64,000 bases of DNA. Source: Nostoc piscinale CENA21. Its GTDB lineage: Bacteria; Cyanobacteriota; Cyanobacteriia; Cyanobacteriales; Nostocaceae. The stretch is taken from NCBI RefSeq assembly GCF_001298445.1, contig NZ_CP012036.1, forward strand, positions 5,549,690-5,613,689, read 5' to 3'. Numbering within the stretch: the first letter of the stretch is position 1; each line of letters begins with the position of its first letter. The translations under genes and the position numbers were made by a program. Below the pieces are notes generated by a model. That model saw only the letters and a program-made list of their open reading frames with translations. It searched no databases and was not told the DNA's origin. Of the stretch, positions 47,788-56,575 are shown piece by piece.

Positions 47788-47891
47788 AGGACTTACGCGC
47801 AAAGATTGTTTGTTAAGACTGGGTGTAAGGGATTTGAACACCGAACGGCGAAGCCTGAAACCCCTACACCTTTTTACCCTTACCCAAACTT
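47788..47891. repeat. Partial second copy of the AGGACTTACGC palindromic element
   Basis: Left end AGGACTTACGCGC (47788-47800), then AAAGATTGTTTGTTAAG and GGGTGTAAGGG, closely matching the element at 44597. The internal CCCCTACACC is conserved, but the right terminal repeat is missing and an extra 'accgaacggcgaagcc' is inserted. Confidence 0.6.
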
Positions 47892-48036
47892 CTGATTTTT
47901 TTTGACTGCGTCAGATCTAACAGAAATACGACCGAAGTATTATTTCTGATGATATTTCACTTTTGTCTAGCAAAACCTTTTATATTAACGATTGCATCCT
48001 CTATAACCTTGATAATTCTCCATTTATCCATAACTT

Positions 48037-49674
48037 ATGAAAAAACTGCTGAAATACCTGGGCTTGGGGCTATTATCCACTGTTTTATCAGCTGCTCCTA
48101 GCTGGGGAGCCGAACGCATTAGCTTATTTTATCCCCCTTTTGGAGAATTTTCGTTATCTACAGATGCACTAGAAACCTTCGCCAAAGAAGGTAAAATCAC
48201 TGGAGAGTTAGATATTTATGCCCAGCGTGCCACACCAGAACAACTGGCGCAACTAAGAGAACTTTTACAACAGCGATTTAGTGCCACACCTACTTTAGTA
48301 TCACAGTTTACTTATTCCCCAATCGGAGAACAAGTTGTACAACGTTTAGGAGAATTATTACTCACAGAATCGCGTCAAAATGGTTTTTATGCTGTGCGGG
48401 CGGCTTTGATTTTAGCTGCGGCAGACCCTAAAGAAGGTTTAACTGTTGTCAACATAATACGTAAGTTTCCTTCGCCCACCATTAAATTAAATTTCTCCGA
48501 AGGAATTAAGATAGTCAACAATTTATCGGAATTGCTCAAAGATAGAGATGCAGTTGTGGCATATTTGCAACAACAAGCGATCGCTGAAACTAGCAATGCA
48601 AACATAGATTTTTCGCAAAAGCCAGATTTACGCCAGCCAGGGAAATTGCAGTTTCAAAAACTATACTTTGAGTTAAATGATGCAAAACGCGATCGTCGTC
48701 TGCCACTAGATGTTTACATACCAAAAGTCACAACCCAAACACCTTTTCCCTTAATTGTGATTTCTCATGGTTTAGCCTCAGACCGCTATGCTTTAGCTTA
48801 TCTAGCAGAACATTTAGTTTCCTATGGTTTCGCCGTCGCTGTATTAGAACACCCTGGTAGTAACGCCCAACGCTTTCAAAAATACTTTGCTGGTTTAGCA
48901 GGGCCACCACAACCGCGAGAATTTATCGACCGTCCCTTAGATGTCAAGTTTGTGCTTGATGAACTCCAACGTTTAGATACATCTAATCCTCAGCTGCGAG
49001 GAAAACTCAACTTTCAGGAAGTTGGAGCCATTGGACATTCTTTTGGTGGTTATACAGTATTGACTTTAGCCGGAGCTAAACTGAACTTTACTCAGTTGCG
49101 TCGAGATTGTTATCCCAATAGATCCTTGAATTTATCTTTATTGCTGCAATGTCAAGCTGCTGAATTATCCCCAACAGATTATGCACTACAAGATCCGCGA
49201 ATTAAAGCTGTGATGGCGATTAATCCAATTAACAGTTCGGTTTTAGGCGAAAATGGGATCAGTCAAATCAAAGTTCCCGCAATGATTGTCACGGGTAGCC
49301 AAGATATTTTTGCCCCCGCCATTCCCGAACAAATTCGTCCCTTTACTTGGCTCACTGAACCTAACAAATATCTAGTGTTAATCGAAAATGCTACGCATTT
49401 TTCCGCACTACAAGAATCTGCTCCAGAAAATAATGTTTTACCTGTACCAACCGGATTATTAGGGCCAGATCCAGCCCCCGTTTATTCATATTTAAAAGCC
49501 TTAAGTGTCGCTTTCATGGAAACCAATCTCTTAAATAATGCAGAATATCGCTCTTATTTGCAACCATCGTATGCTCAATACATTAATCAAGCTCCTCTCA
49601 ATATCACTTTGTTAAGTAACCTGAGTACAGAACAATTAGCACAGGCTTTAAAAAATGGCACAAATAAAAAATAA
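48037..49674 (+). CDS. DUF1400 / alpha-beta hydrolase, secreted
   Basis: A protein of 545 residues with a signal peptide (LLKYLGLGLLSTVLSAAPSW). The DUF1400 domain (about 27-155, starting AERISLFYPPFGEFSLS) is specific to cyanobacteria and always precedes an alpha/beta hydrolase. The hydrolase (about 220-500) has the lid-proximal LIVISHGLASDRYALAYLAE, nucleophile Ser in IGHSFGGYTVL, an acidic MIVTGSQDIFAPAI and His in ENATHFSALQE, so the triad is complete. It resembles PAF-acetylhydrolase-type esterases. Substrate unknown; periplasmic location expected. Confidence 0.88.
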   Translation: MKKLLKYLGLGLLSTVLSAAPSWGAERISLFYPPFGEFSLSTDALETFAKEGKITGELDIYAQRATPEQLAQLRELLQQRFSATPTLVSQFTYSPIGEQVVQRLGELLLTESRQNGFYAVRAALILAAADPKEGLTVVNIIRKFPSPTIKLNFSEGIKIVNNLSELLKDRDAVVAYLQQQAIAETSNANIDFSQKPDLRQPGKLQFQKLYFELNDAKRDRRLPLDVYIPKVTTQTPFPLIVISHGLASDRYALAYLAEHLVSYGFAVAVLEHPGSNAQRFQKYFAGLAGPPQPREFIDRPLDVKFVLDELQRLDTSNPQLRGKLNFQEVGAIGHSFGGYTVLTLAGAKLNFTQLRRDCYPNRSLNLSLLLQCQAAELSPTDYALQDPRIKAVMAINPINSSVLGENGISQIKVPAMIVTGSQDIFAPAIPEQIRPFTWLTEPNKYLVLIENATHFSALQESAPENNVLPVPTGLLGPDPAPVYSYLKALSVAFMETNLLNNAEYRSYLQPSYAQYINQAPLNITLLSNLSTEQLAQALKNGTNKK

Positions 49675-49793
49675 AAATAGAAATTTCCGAATAGGTAGTT
49701 TACCATTCCAAAACCAAAATTGAGCAATTTGATGAATCTAGTGAAGTGCTAATCAAAATAATTAACCGCAGATAAACGCAGATAAATTTGTAC

Positions 49794-50523
49794 TTATCTA
49801 GGTAAGGCATATTTAGGTTTAGCTACCAATTCTTTAAATTTATGTTGATTAGCATATTGCATTAGTCCATCCATACATTCTGTAAAACTATCAAAAACAT
49901 AATCAACTAAAACTAAGGCTTTAGTTTTCTGTTCTGCACTTAATTCAATATTGAGCAGACAATTTTCATTGGCAAATTGAAAATGTGCATTTTCTACATT
50001 TACATGGTGCTGACTAATATAAAAACATCTTTTATTTTTTACAGCCTGTAATTCGTCACCAACTTGCGCCATTGCACGTTGGGCGGTACTTCCTGTAGCT
50101 TCAATTGCGGCGATAATCACTATTTTTAGCAAAATGTCAGTTTCATAACGACACATTGCTACTAAATTATTAGACAGACGACGAGTTTTGATGGTTTTTT
50201 CACTCCAAACAAATTTGAGAAAGTCACTGAAGCGCATTACCTGATCAATTCCCAGCGTATCTAAATCTCTGAGATACCATTTCCAATGACTACCATCTTC
50301 TAGGGACTGCTGGTTAATAATTTTTTGGAGTGGATGATCACTCAACTCATCTTGGAGAATATCATGATTTAAATCTTTAAAACTCATTGCAAAATGAGCC
50401 AAACAAGGGAACCACACTAATCGTTGTTCTGGGTCTATTTTGCTATTGGTTAAAAATTGAAAAAATGGTAATTGAGAAAACTTTTTTTTCTTGGTGTTTA
50501 ATATATTCTAAAACATCTTGCAT
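49794..50523 (-). CDS. Haem-oxygenase-like helical protein (uncharacterised), +1 frameshift near the N-terminus
   Basis: The frame as read starts inside the gene (about 50417). An upstream piece from ATG 50523, MQDVLEYIKHQEKK, joins it if one base is removed from the eight-T run 50482-50489, giving KKFSQLPFFQFLTNSKIDPE and about 242 residues in all. The protein is fully helical with EDGSHWKWYLRDLD and SQHHVNVENAHF, whose His and Glu positions recall TenA/haem-oxygenase-like diiron oxidases. Which reaction, if any, is unknown. The fold assignment is low to moderate; that the two pieces are one gene is well supported. Confidence 0.6.
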
Positions 50524-51150
50524 AGTGTCAACCTATGATTTTTAATCAGTAATCTAGGCAATAAAAATTTAGTTGAATCTTGAGCGAGTCCAACAATATT
50601 GGGAACACATAAGTCCAACAATATTGGGAACACATAAATTATTGTAGAGACACCAAAAATAGCATCTCTGCAATATTTACTAGTTCCTAGTTCAATCTGG
50701 AATTGAGATGACTTGTTTGTATAAACTTTACACAGTTAAGTAGGCTTTAAGCTTGAAGAAGTTTAGTTTGATGATTAACCGTCTATAGTAAATATAAATA
50801 ATAGCTGAGAGAAAAATCAACCCAGTTTCCGTAAATTCATGTATTTTTTACAAATACTCCTAGGAATTTACTTAAGTAAATCACACACCTAATCTTGATG
50901 ATGGCTGTAAATTACAGCAATACCAAGGAAATTCACATTCTTGGTTAATCTATTTCTGCGAGTGAAGTTTGTATAAAGTTGGTGTAAAAATATATACGTA
51001 AAAGCGAAGTAACAAGCTTAATCAAATGTAATCAACCGTATGAGCAATCTGCATCTCAACCATGTATAATCTCAAGCAATACTGATTAATCAATAATACA
51101 AACGCCAAGTTTAACTTAAACTACTGAAAATTTTTCATAAATCTAAGGCT
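50524..51150. other. 627-bp intergenic region with a perfect tandem duplication
   Basis: Apart from the 2 x 25-bp repeat at 50587-50636, nothing is recognised. Small hairpins such as CCAAG...CTTGG (about 50925-50945) are not convincing. Confidence 0.5.
50587..50636. repeat. Perfect tandem duplication, 2 x 25 bp
   Basis: The 25-bp unit begins AGTCCAACAATATTGGG and ends AACACATA; the copies 50587-50611 and 50612-50636 are identical, so the duplication is recent. The unit contains the palindrome CCAACAATATTGG-like core. Confidence 0.9.
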
Positions 51151-51357
51151 ATGATTTCTCAAGATTATGATGTCTATGCGGTGGATGAACTGCTGAGAAA
51201 AATCAGAATTAAGGAAAGTCAATTAAAAATTGCCCAAGCATCAAATCTGCTTTATACCTCGCAAGCATTAAACCATCAAATCTTAGAATTACGCAGTCAG
51301 CTATCTGAGGCAGAAGACCCAGAAATGAAAGCGTTGATGAGTTTATTGGAAGATTAA
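51151..51357 (+). CDS. Small hypothetical protein
   Basis: A protein of 68 residues, MISQDYDVYAVDELLRKIRI, helical and charged, probably a coiled coil (LNHQILELRSQLSEAEDPEM). Codon use is like the neighbours and it stands alone in a long spacer, which supports a real gene. No family recognised. Confidence 0.6.
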   Translation: MISQDYDVYAVDELLRKIRIKESQLKIAQASNLLYTSQALNHQILELRSQLSEAEDPEMKALMSLLED

Positions 51358-51521
51358 GATTGACTTCCTGCGTCAAGGGATAAGGTAGACAAGGGGGACA
51401 AGGGAGATATTGGAGTATTCTGAAAAGTCTTTTGGTGTAGTTTATCTTAATACTATGTTTATGCAGAGACGCAATTAAACTGCGTCTCTACTATGGCCTG
51501 TTTTATGTGTGAGAAACGAAG

Positions 51522-52517
51522 TTAGACTTTTTTCAGCCAGCTAAACATTGCCCGTAGGTCTTTACCAACTACTTCAATGGGGTGTTCTGCTTCTTGACGA
51601 CGCATAGCGGTAAATCCTGGTTTACCGGCTTGATTTTCTAAAACGAATTCACGAGCGAATTGTCCTGATTGAATTTCGCGGAGAATTTTCCGCATTTCGG
51701 CTTTGGTTTGTTCGTTAACCACTCTGGGGCCACGAGTATAATCACCATATTCTGCGGTGTTGGAGATGCTATCGCGCATTGTGGCTAAACCGCCTTCTAC
51801 AACCAAGTCAACAATTAATTTAACTTCATGCAGACATTCAAAATAAGCCAATTCGGGCTGATAACCAGCTTCGACTAAAGTTTCAAAACCAGCTTTGATT
51901 AAGGCACTCAAACCACCACACAATACTGCTTGTTCGCCGAACAAATCAGTTTCGGTTTCTTCGCGGAAGGTGGTTTCCAAGATACCAGCACGGGTACCAC
52001 CAATACCTCTAGCGTAAGCCATAGCGCGATCGCGTGCCTGACCACTAGCATTTTGATAAACCGCAAACAACGCAGGTACGCCTTGTCCTTGTTCATAAGT
52101 CCGGCGCACTAAATGACCAGGGCCTTTGGGTGCTACCATAACCACATCTACATCAGCAGGTGGTACAACTTGCCCAAAGTGAATATTAAAGCCGTGGGCA
52201 AAAGCTACAACATTTCCGGCTTCTAAATTAGGTTCAATTTCGTTTTTGTAAACTGTTTTTTGTACTTCATCAGGTAACAAAATCATGATGAAGTCAGCCG
52301 CTTTGGCTGCATCGGCCACATTTTTCACGGTTAAGCCAGCAGCTTCAGCTTTTTGTGCTGACTTACTGCCCGGATATAGCCCTACAATCACATTCAAACC
52401 GCTATCTTTTAAGTTCAGGGCATGAGCATGACCTTGGGAACCATAGCCGATAATAGCAATAGTTTTTCCAGCCAAAAGGTCTAAATTGGCATCTTCGTCA
52501 TAGTACATCCGGGCCAT
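51522..52517 (-). CDS. ilvC: Ketol-acid reductoisomerase (class I)
   Basis: A complete protein of 331 residues from ATG 52517 (MARMYYDEDANLDLLAGKTI), with GGAGA a few bases upstream; the frame extended to 52538 is less likely. NADPH-binding motif IAIIGYGSQGHAHALNL, then MVAPKGPGHLVRRTYEQG, the metal-binding DLFGEQAVLCGGL and the Glu in EVKLIVDLVVEGG, and ISNTAEYGDYTRGPRV. It catalyses the second common step of valine and isoleucine synthesis. Single-gene unit. Confidence 0.97.
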   Translation of the reverse strand: MARMYYDEDANLDLLAGKTIAIIGYGSQGHAHALNLKDSGLNVIVGLYPGSKSAQKAEAAGLTVKNVADAAKAADFIMILLPDEVQKTVYKNEIEPNLEAGNVVAFAHGFNIHFGQVVPPADVDVVMVAPKGPGHLVRRTYEQGQGVPALFAVYQNASGQARDRAMAYARGIGGTRAGILETTFREETETDLFGEQAVLCGGLSALIKAGFETLVEAGYQPELAYFECLHEVKLIVDLVVEGGLATMRDSISNTAEYGDYTRGPRVVNEQTKAEMRKILREIQSGQFAREFVLENQAGKPGFTAMRRQEAEHPIEVVGKDLRAMFSWLKKV

Positions 52518-52637
52518 AGAAGCATCTCCTGTCAGCAAGCATCACAATTATTTATAGGCAGGTTTTTGATCTTACCGTAAATTGTGTAACCACAGATAAG
52601 GGACTTCCAATTAGACAAGATATACTATCACTGTGTA

Positions 52638-52665
52638 GGCAGGGGGCAGGGAGCGGGGAGCAGGG
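52638..52665. repeat. Heptanucleotide repeat (STRR), four units
   Basis: GGCAGGG, GGCAGGG, AGCGGGG, AGCAGGG in direct succession, in the 273-bp spacer upstream of ilvC. Confidence 0.8.
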
Positions 52666-52790
52666 AGAAAAAGAAAAATACCCTCTCTTGAAAATTGGAT
52701 AATTTATTTTCTGCAAGTCTCTAAGCTCCGAAGCATTAAAATTTCTCTGTAATTTCAGATGCTGGCTCCTCAATTCTTCCCAATCAATAA

Positions 52791-53231
52791 TTATCTTGGT
52801 ATTTTTTTAGTTGTGCCTGGATTAATTTGCTGCCATATTCCTAGTCGTTTATTTTGAGCATTGGCTTGGGCGATTAAATATTGAGTTTTAGTTTCTGAGC
52901 AGTAGTAGATAGTATCTTGGTCAATAACTGCATTACCTTCGGCAACTAAGCGGAGATTGACTGATTGATTATCTACGAATATTTCGCCTGTAATGCGATC
53001 GCCTTCATCTTCTGTAACTCTTCTAATCACCACAGGACTACCTGCTGGTAATAATTGGTTGAGTTTCTGGGTTGCTGCTAGACTGTCTGGTTTTTTTGTT
53101 GCGTTCGGTAAATTAATACAAGCAAGTTTTACTGTCTGAATTTGCCCTGTATCGTTTTTGACGGTAATTATATTGCTATTCCCGACATTCAGCACGGTAG
53201 CCAGAACTAAAAGTAACTCTACAAAATTCAT
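52791..53231 (-). CDS. Secreted SNase-like (thermonuclease fold) protein, active site incomplete
   Basis: A protein of 146 residues with a short hydrophobic N-terminus (FVELLLVLATVL). The body follows the staphylococcal nuclease OB fold: TVKLACINLPN, AATQKLNQLLPAGSPVVIRR, GEIFVDNQSVNLRLVAEGNA and LIAQANAQNKRLGIW. The VDTPE-type calcium/catalytic motif is INLPN here and the first catalytic Arg is Lys, so it may bind but not cut nucleic acid. Length is near the family norm. Confidence 0.7.
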   Translation of the reverse strand: MNFVELLLVLATVLNVGNSNIITVKNDTGQIQTVKLACINLPNATKKPDSLAATQKLNQLLPAGSPVVIRRVTEDEGDRITGEIFVDNQSVNLRLVAEGNAVIDQDTIYYCSETKTQYLIAQANAQNKRLGIWQQINPGTTKKIPR

Positions 53232-53415
53232 ACTTTTAAAATAGGTATTTTTTTACACCGTTAATTGGAGTGTATTTTACTTGTCGGGTAGCTCCTGTGA
53301 TTTGTCTCACATACACAGATTCGACATAATCATGGTTACATAAATTGCAACAAACCCATCAGTAAAACTTTCCTCGGTAATACTGAAATTAATTTCATCC
53401 TTCCGAGGTCGAATT

Positions 53416-54297
53416 ATGGCTTTTGATTTACCATTACCACGCAAATCAGCCTTACTGGTGAGTGCTTTATTAGGAGGGTTTGTTGTTACTAGCTGTGCGG
53501 CACAAAATTTCTCTACTAAATCATTACCGCCAATTGCCAGCCAAGACCAAGCTGCATCAACGCTTAATAATAATGTCGTCGCCCAAGCGGAAGCCGCATC
53601 AGTCATTAGGGCGCGTCCCCAATTAATCAAAAAAGCCACAATGACAATTGTGGTGAACTCTGTTGAAAACAGCATTGATGCAGTTTCACAGATTATTGCA
53701 AAACAGCAAGGTGATTTGATTGGGTTAAATGAACGCCAACCCACAAAACAAAATTCCCGTCACACTGCATCTATACAGTTGCGAGTGCCGCAAAATTTGT
53801 TGGAATCGACCTTAGAAGAATTAGCTAAATTAGGTACAATCGAAAGCCGTAATATTACAGCCGAGGATGTGGGCGATCGCTTGGTGGATATTCAAGCTAG
53901 ATTGACTAATCTCCGCAAAACCGAAGCAAATTTACAAAAAATTATGGACAGGGCTGGTTCTGTGCGCGATGTGTTAAGTGTTGCCCAAGAACTTAGTCGA
54001 GTCCGCGAATCTATTGAGCAAATTGATGCTCAACTCAAAAGCTTGCAAAATCAAGTCGCCTATTCCACCATTACCTTAAATCTAGAAGCGGCTGTATCTA
54101 GTAACAGTCCTCAACGTGCTTTAGGTTCACAAATTCAAGAAACTTGGAACAATTCGACTCAATCTCTAGGCAGCTTGACTGTTGGGCTATTAAAGTTAGG
54201 TATATGGTTAATCGTCTACACCCCTTATTTGTTGATTTTAGCTGCGGGTGTCTACGGTTTTCTCCGTTGGCGGCGCACTCATGAACTCCGAAGCTAA
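53416..54297 (+). CDS. DUF4349 lipoprotein
   Basis: A protein of 293 residues. Lipobox VVTSC with Cys27 follows a hydrophobic segment. The DUF4349 domain (about 75-270) includes ATMTIVVNSVENSIDAVSQI, IQLRVPQNLLESTLEELAKL, a long coiled coil (VDIQARLTNLRKTEANLQKI and SVAQELSRVRESIEQIDAQL), and VAYSTITLNLE; a C-terminal membrane helix (VYTPYLLILAAGVYGFLRW) ends it. DUF4349 proteins are envelope proteins of unknown function. The last 145 bp are duplicated at 54621-54765. Confidence 0.88.
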   Translation: MAFDLPLPRKSALLVSALLGGFVVTSCAAQNFSTKSLPPIASQDQAASTLNNNVVAQAEAASVIRARPQLIKKATMTIVVNSVENSIDAVSQIIAKQQGDLIGLNERQPTKQNSRHTASIQLRVPQNLLESTLEELAKLGTIESRNITAEDVGDRLVDIQARLTNLRKTEANLQKIMDRAGSVRDVLSVAQELSRVRESIEQIDAQLKSLQNQVAYSTITLNLEAAVSSNSPQRALGSQIQETWNNSTQSLGSLTVGLLKLGIWLIVYTPYLLILAAGVYGFLRWRRTHELRS

Positions 54298-54371
54298 GGA
54301 CAAATTGTGAGCAAGTGGGGAAAAGTAGAGTGTTGATCACAAGAAATCATCAATGCGATCGCATAACAAAA

Positions 54372-54581
54372 TTAAGCATCGCTCACTCGTGCCTTGATTA
54401 ACTGCTCTAATTGGGTGAGATCCTGCTCATTGAGTCCGCCGCTTTGTCGAATTACACCAGGTTCATTGTGCAGTCGTGCCATATATATCCGTAAAGCTTC
54501 TTCATCTTCACGGTGAGTCAGAACATAAGCTGTGAGTTCTTTTCGACTCATTTGTTGAAAGTCAGGCTTCAGTGTCATCAT
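54372..54581 (-). CDS. DUF6887-like small protein
   Basis: A protein of 69 residues from ATG 54581 (MMTLKPDFQQMSRKELTAYV). LTAYVLTHREDEEALRIYMAR is the hallmark of a small cyanobacterial family, often paired with a second short gene (DUF6888-like) in toxin-antitoxin-like arrangement; I see no partner here. The frame extended to 54767 reads through the antisense of the duplicated DUF4349 fragment and is not real. It sits between the two copies of that fragment. Confidence 0.7.
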   Translation of the reverse strand: MMTLKPDFQQMSRKELTAYVLTHREDEEALRIYMARLHNEPGVIRQSGGLNEQDLTQLEQLIKARVSDA

Positions 54582-54620
54582 CAAACTCCCAGTGTCTTTG
54601 AAGTGACTAGCGTTGTAGGA

Positions 54621-54787
54621 AAACTTGGAATAATTCAACCCAATCTCTAGGCAGCTTGACTGTTGGGCTATTAAAGTTAGGTATATGGTTAATAGTCTAC
54701 ACCCCTTATTTGTTGATTTTAGCTGCTGGTGTTTACGGTTTTCTCCGTTGGCAGCGCACCCATACACCAGGAGAAACTAGAAATTAA
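54621..54787 (+). pseudogene. Duplicated 3' fragment of the DUF4349 gene
   Basis: 54621-54765 repeats 54140-54284 with few changes and encodes the same C-terminal membrane segment (VYTPYLLILAAGVYGFLRW), but ends QRTHTPGETRN and a stop at 54785-54787 instead of RRTHELRS. There is no start codon. Together with the inverted DUF6887-like gene between the copies, this looks like the scar of an insertion that brought its own copy of the gene end. Confidence 0.8.
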
Positions 54788-54886
54788 GAACCTGACTCTT
54801 TCATGGGATTGTACCGCTTAACACGAAATAATGAGCCAAATGAATGCCAAGATCAAAAAAGCAAGCCCTAGGGTATTGAAAGTAGT

Positions 54887-56419
54887 ATGCCAGAAATCCA
54901 CCAATCTATTGCACAGCACTACCACGAACGTACTAAATATGACCCTCAAACCCTAGCCGCGAAAAATCAAAGGCTAGACTGGGCTAAACAACCAGTACCT
55001 TTTAAAGAGTATAAAATTGGCTCGACTTTTGATCTGAAACCTTACCTGCAAGAATCGTTAGAACCCTTGGCTACTCAAGCAGATGCAGGGTGGTGGCAAA
55101 GACTGTCTCGTTTACTGTTTCGGAGTTACGGATTAACTGCCAGAATGCCTTCTATGGGTAGCGCAGTTTATTTGCGTTCTGCGCCTAGTGCTGGTGGGTT
55201 GTATCCCGCAGAAGTGTATGTCGTTTCTCGCGGTACACCCATGCTCCCCGCCGGACTTTATAACTATCAGTGTCGCACTCATTCATTGATGCTGTATTGG
55301 GAAAATGATGTGTGGCGAGCTTTGCAAGATGCTTGTTTTTGGCATCCGGCGTTAGAAGGTACGCAATTGGCAATTGTGGTGACTGCGGTATTTTATCGTT
55401 CGGCTTGGCGATATGAAGACCGGGCTTACCGGCGAATTTTTCTCGATACAGGGCATTTGTTGGGGAATATTGAGTTAGCAAGTGCGATTACTGATTATCG
55501 TCCCCACTTAATTGGCGGTTTTGTTGATGATGCGGTTAATGATTTATTGTATATTGATCCGCAGCAAGAAGGTGCGATCGCAGTCTTAGCGATGGCAGAT
55601 TTATTAGATATTCAACAAAATTTGTCTACAGGATGCACAGCTTTACCTTCCGCGACAGAAACTAAATATCCCCTCATCCCTGACGGTGAGTTGCTGAAAT
55701 ATTTCCACCGTCACACCCAAATTCAATCGGGTATCACTGGTAAGTTGAATTTACCAGCAGTGAAACAAGAAAGGTCTTTGGAAGACAAATATAATTTCCC
55801 TTTCTGTCTGAAAATTCCCACTGCTACCACACCAATTGACTGGGGTATAAATCTCTCCAGTTTAGAAGCGACTATTCATAAGCGCCGTTCTACTCGTGCT
55901 TACAGTGGTGATGATTTAACCTTTGATGAACTCAAGGCTTTATTGGATTTCACCTACCAATCCCAAAATTACATCGACCAACATCTTGACCGGAATCCCG
56001 ACTACTTTGACCTCAACTTAATTGAAACATTTATTGCTGTGAGTGGTGTCAAAGGTTTGGAATCTGGCTGTTATTATTACGCACCCAAAGCCCAAGAATT
56101 GCGCCAGATACGGTTTAAAAACTTCCGCAGGGAATTACATTATCTGTGTTTGGGTCAAGATTTAGGCAGAGATGCGGCGGCTGTTGTCTTTCATACCGCA
56201 GACCTGAAAGCTGCTATTGCTCAGTATGGCGATCGCGTTTATCGTTATTTACACATGGATGCAGGGCATTTAGGTCAACGCTTAAATTTAGCCGCCGTAC
56301 ATCTCAATTTAGGCGTGAGCGGTATTGGTGGTTTTTTTGATGACCAAGTAAATGAAGTGCTGGGTATTCCTACAGATGAAGCTGTTATCTACATTACTAC
56401 GTTAGGAAGACCAAGATAA
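54887..56419 (+). CDS. SagB/ThcOx family FMN-dependent dehydrogenase, double-domain
   Basis: A protein of 510 residues with two nitroreductase-like halves. The first (about 70-260) has RSAPSAGGLYPAEVYVVSRG and the YNYQCRTHSL strand; the second (about 325-510) has IHKRRSTRAYSGDDLTFDEL, the FMN-binding Arg-Arg-Ser motif, and LGVSGIGGFFDDQVNEVLGI. Members oxidise azolines to azoles in peptide natural products; no precursor peptide or cyclodehydratase gene is adjacent, so the stand-alone cyanobacterial members are more likely general flavin oxidoreductases. Confidence 0.87.
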   Translation: MPEIHQSIAQHYHERTKYDPQTLAAKNQRLDWAKQPVPFKEYKIGSTFDLKPYLQESLEPLATQADAGWWQRLSRLLFRSYGLTARMPSMGSAVYLRSAPSAGGLYPAEVYVVSRGTPMLPAGLYNYQCRTHSLMLYWENDVWRALQDACFWHPALEGTQLAIVVTAVFYRSAWRYEDRAYRRIFLDTGHLLGNIELASAITDYRPHLIGGFVDDAVNDLLYIDPQQEGAIAVLAMADLLDIQQNLSTGCTALPSATETKYPLIPDGELLKYFHRHTQIQSGITGKLNLPAVKQERSLEDKYNFPFCLKIPTATTPIDWGINLSSLEATIHKRRSTRAYSGDDLTFDELKALLDFTYQSQNYIDQHLDRNPDYFDLNLIETFIAVSGVKGLESGCYYYAPKAQELRQIRFKNFRRELHYLCLGQDLGRDAAAVVFHTADLKAAIAQYGDRVYRYLHMDAGHLGQRLNLAAVHLNLGVSGIGGFFDDQVNEVLGIPTDEAVIYITTLGRPR

Positions 56420-56575
56420 AACAATTGGATTGACGATATGTCCGCCGTGAGTGCAACGAAGTGGAACAACCCAATCGGTTGCACTCCGCGTTTACTACCC
56501 TACGACAAGTCATAACAAGTGTTTAGTCGGACATGATATCACTTGACGTAAAATATAGTAGTAAATGTCCAACCG

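Noticed and set aside
47736..47841. Longer form of the small Gln-rich protein
   Set aside because: The extension is read through the palindromic repeat element.
54581..54767. N-terminal extension of the DUF6887-like gene
   Set aside because: The extra residues are the antisense of the duplicated DUF4349 fragment; the same antisense peptide appears at 54098-54340.
54887..56419. Azole-forming peptide biosynthesis cluster
   Set aside because: The SagB-type gene stands alone, without cyclodehydratase or precursor peptide genes.
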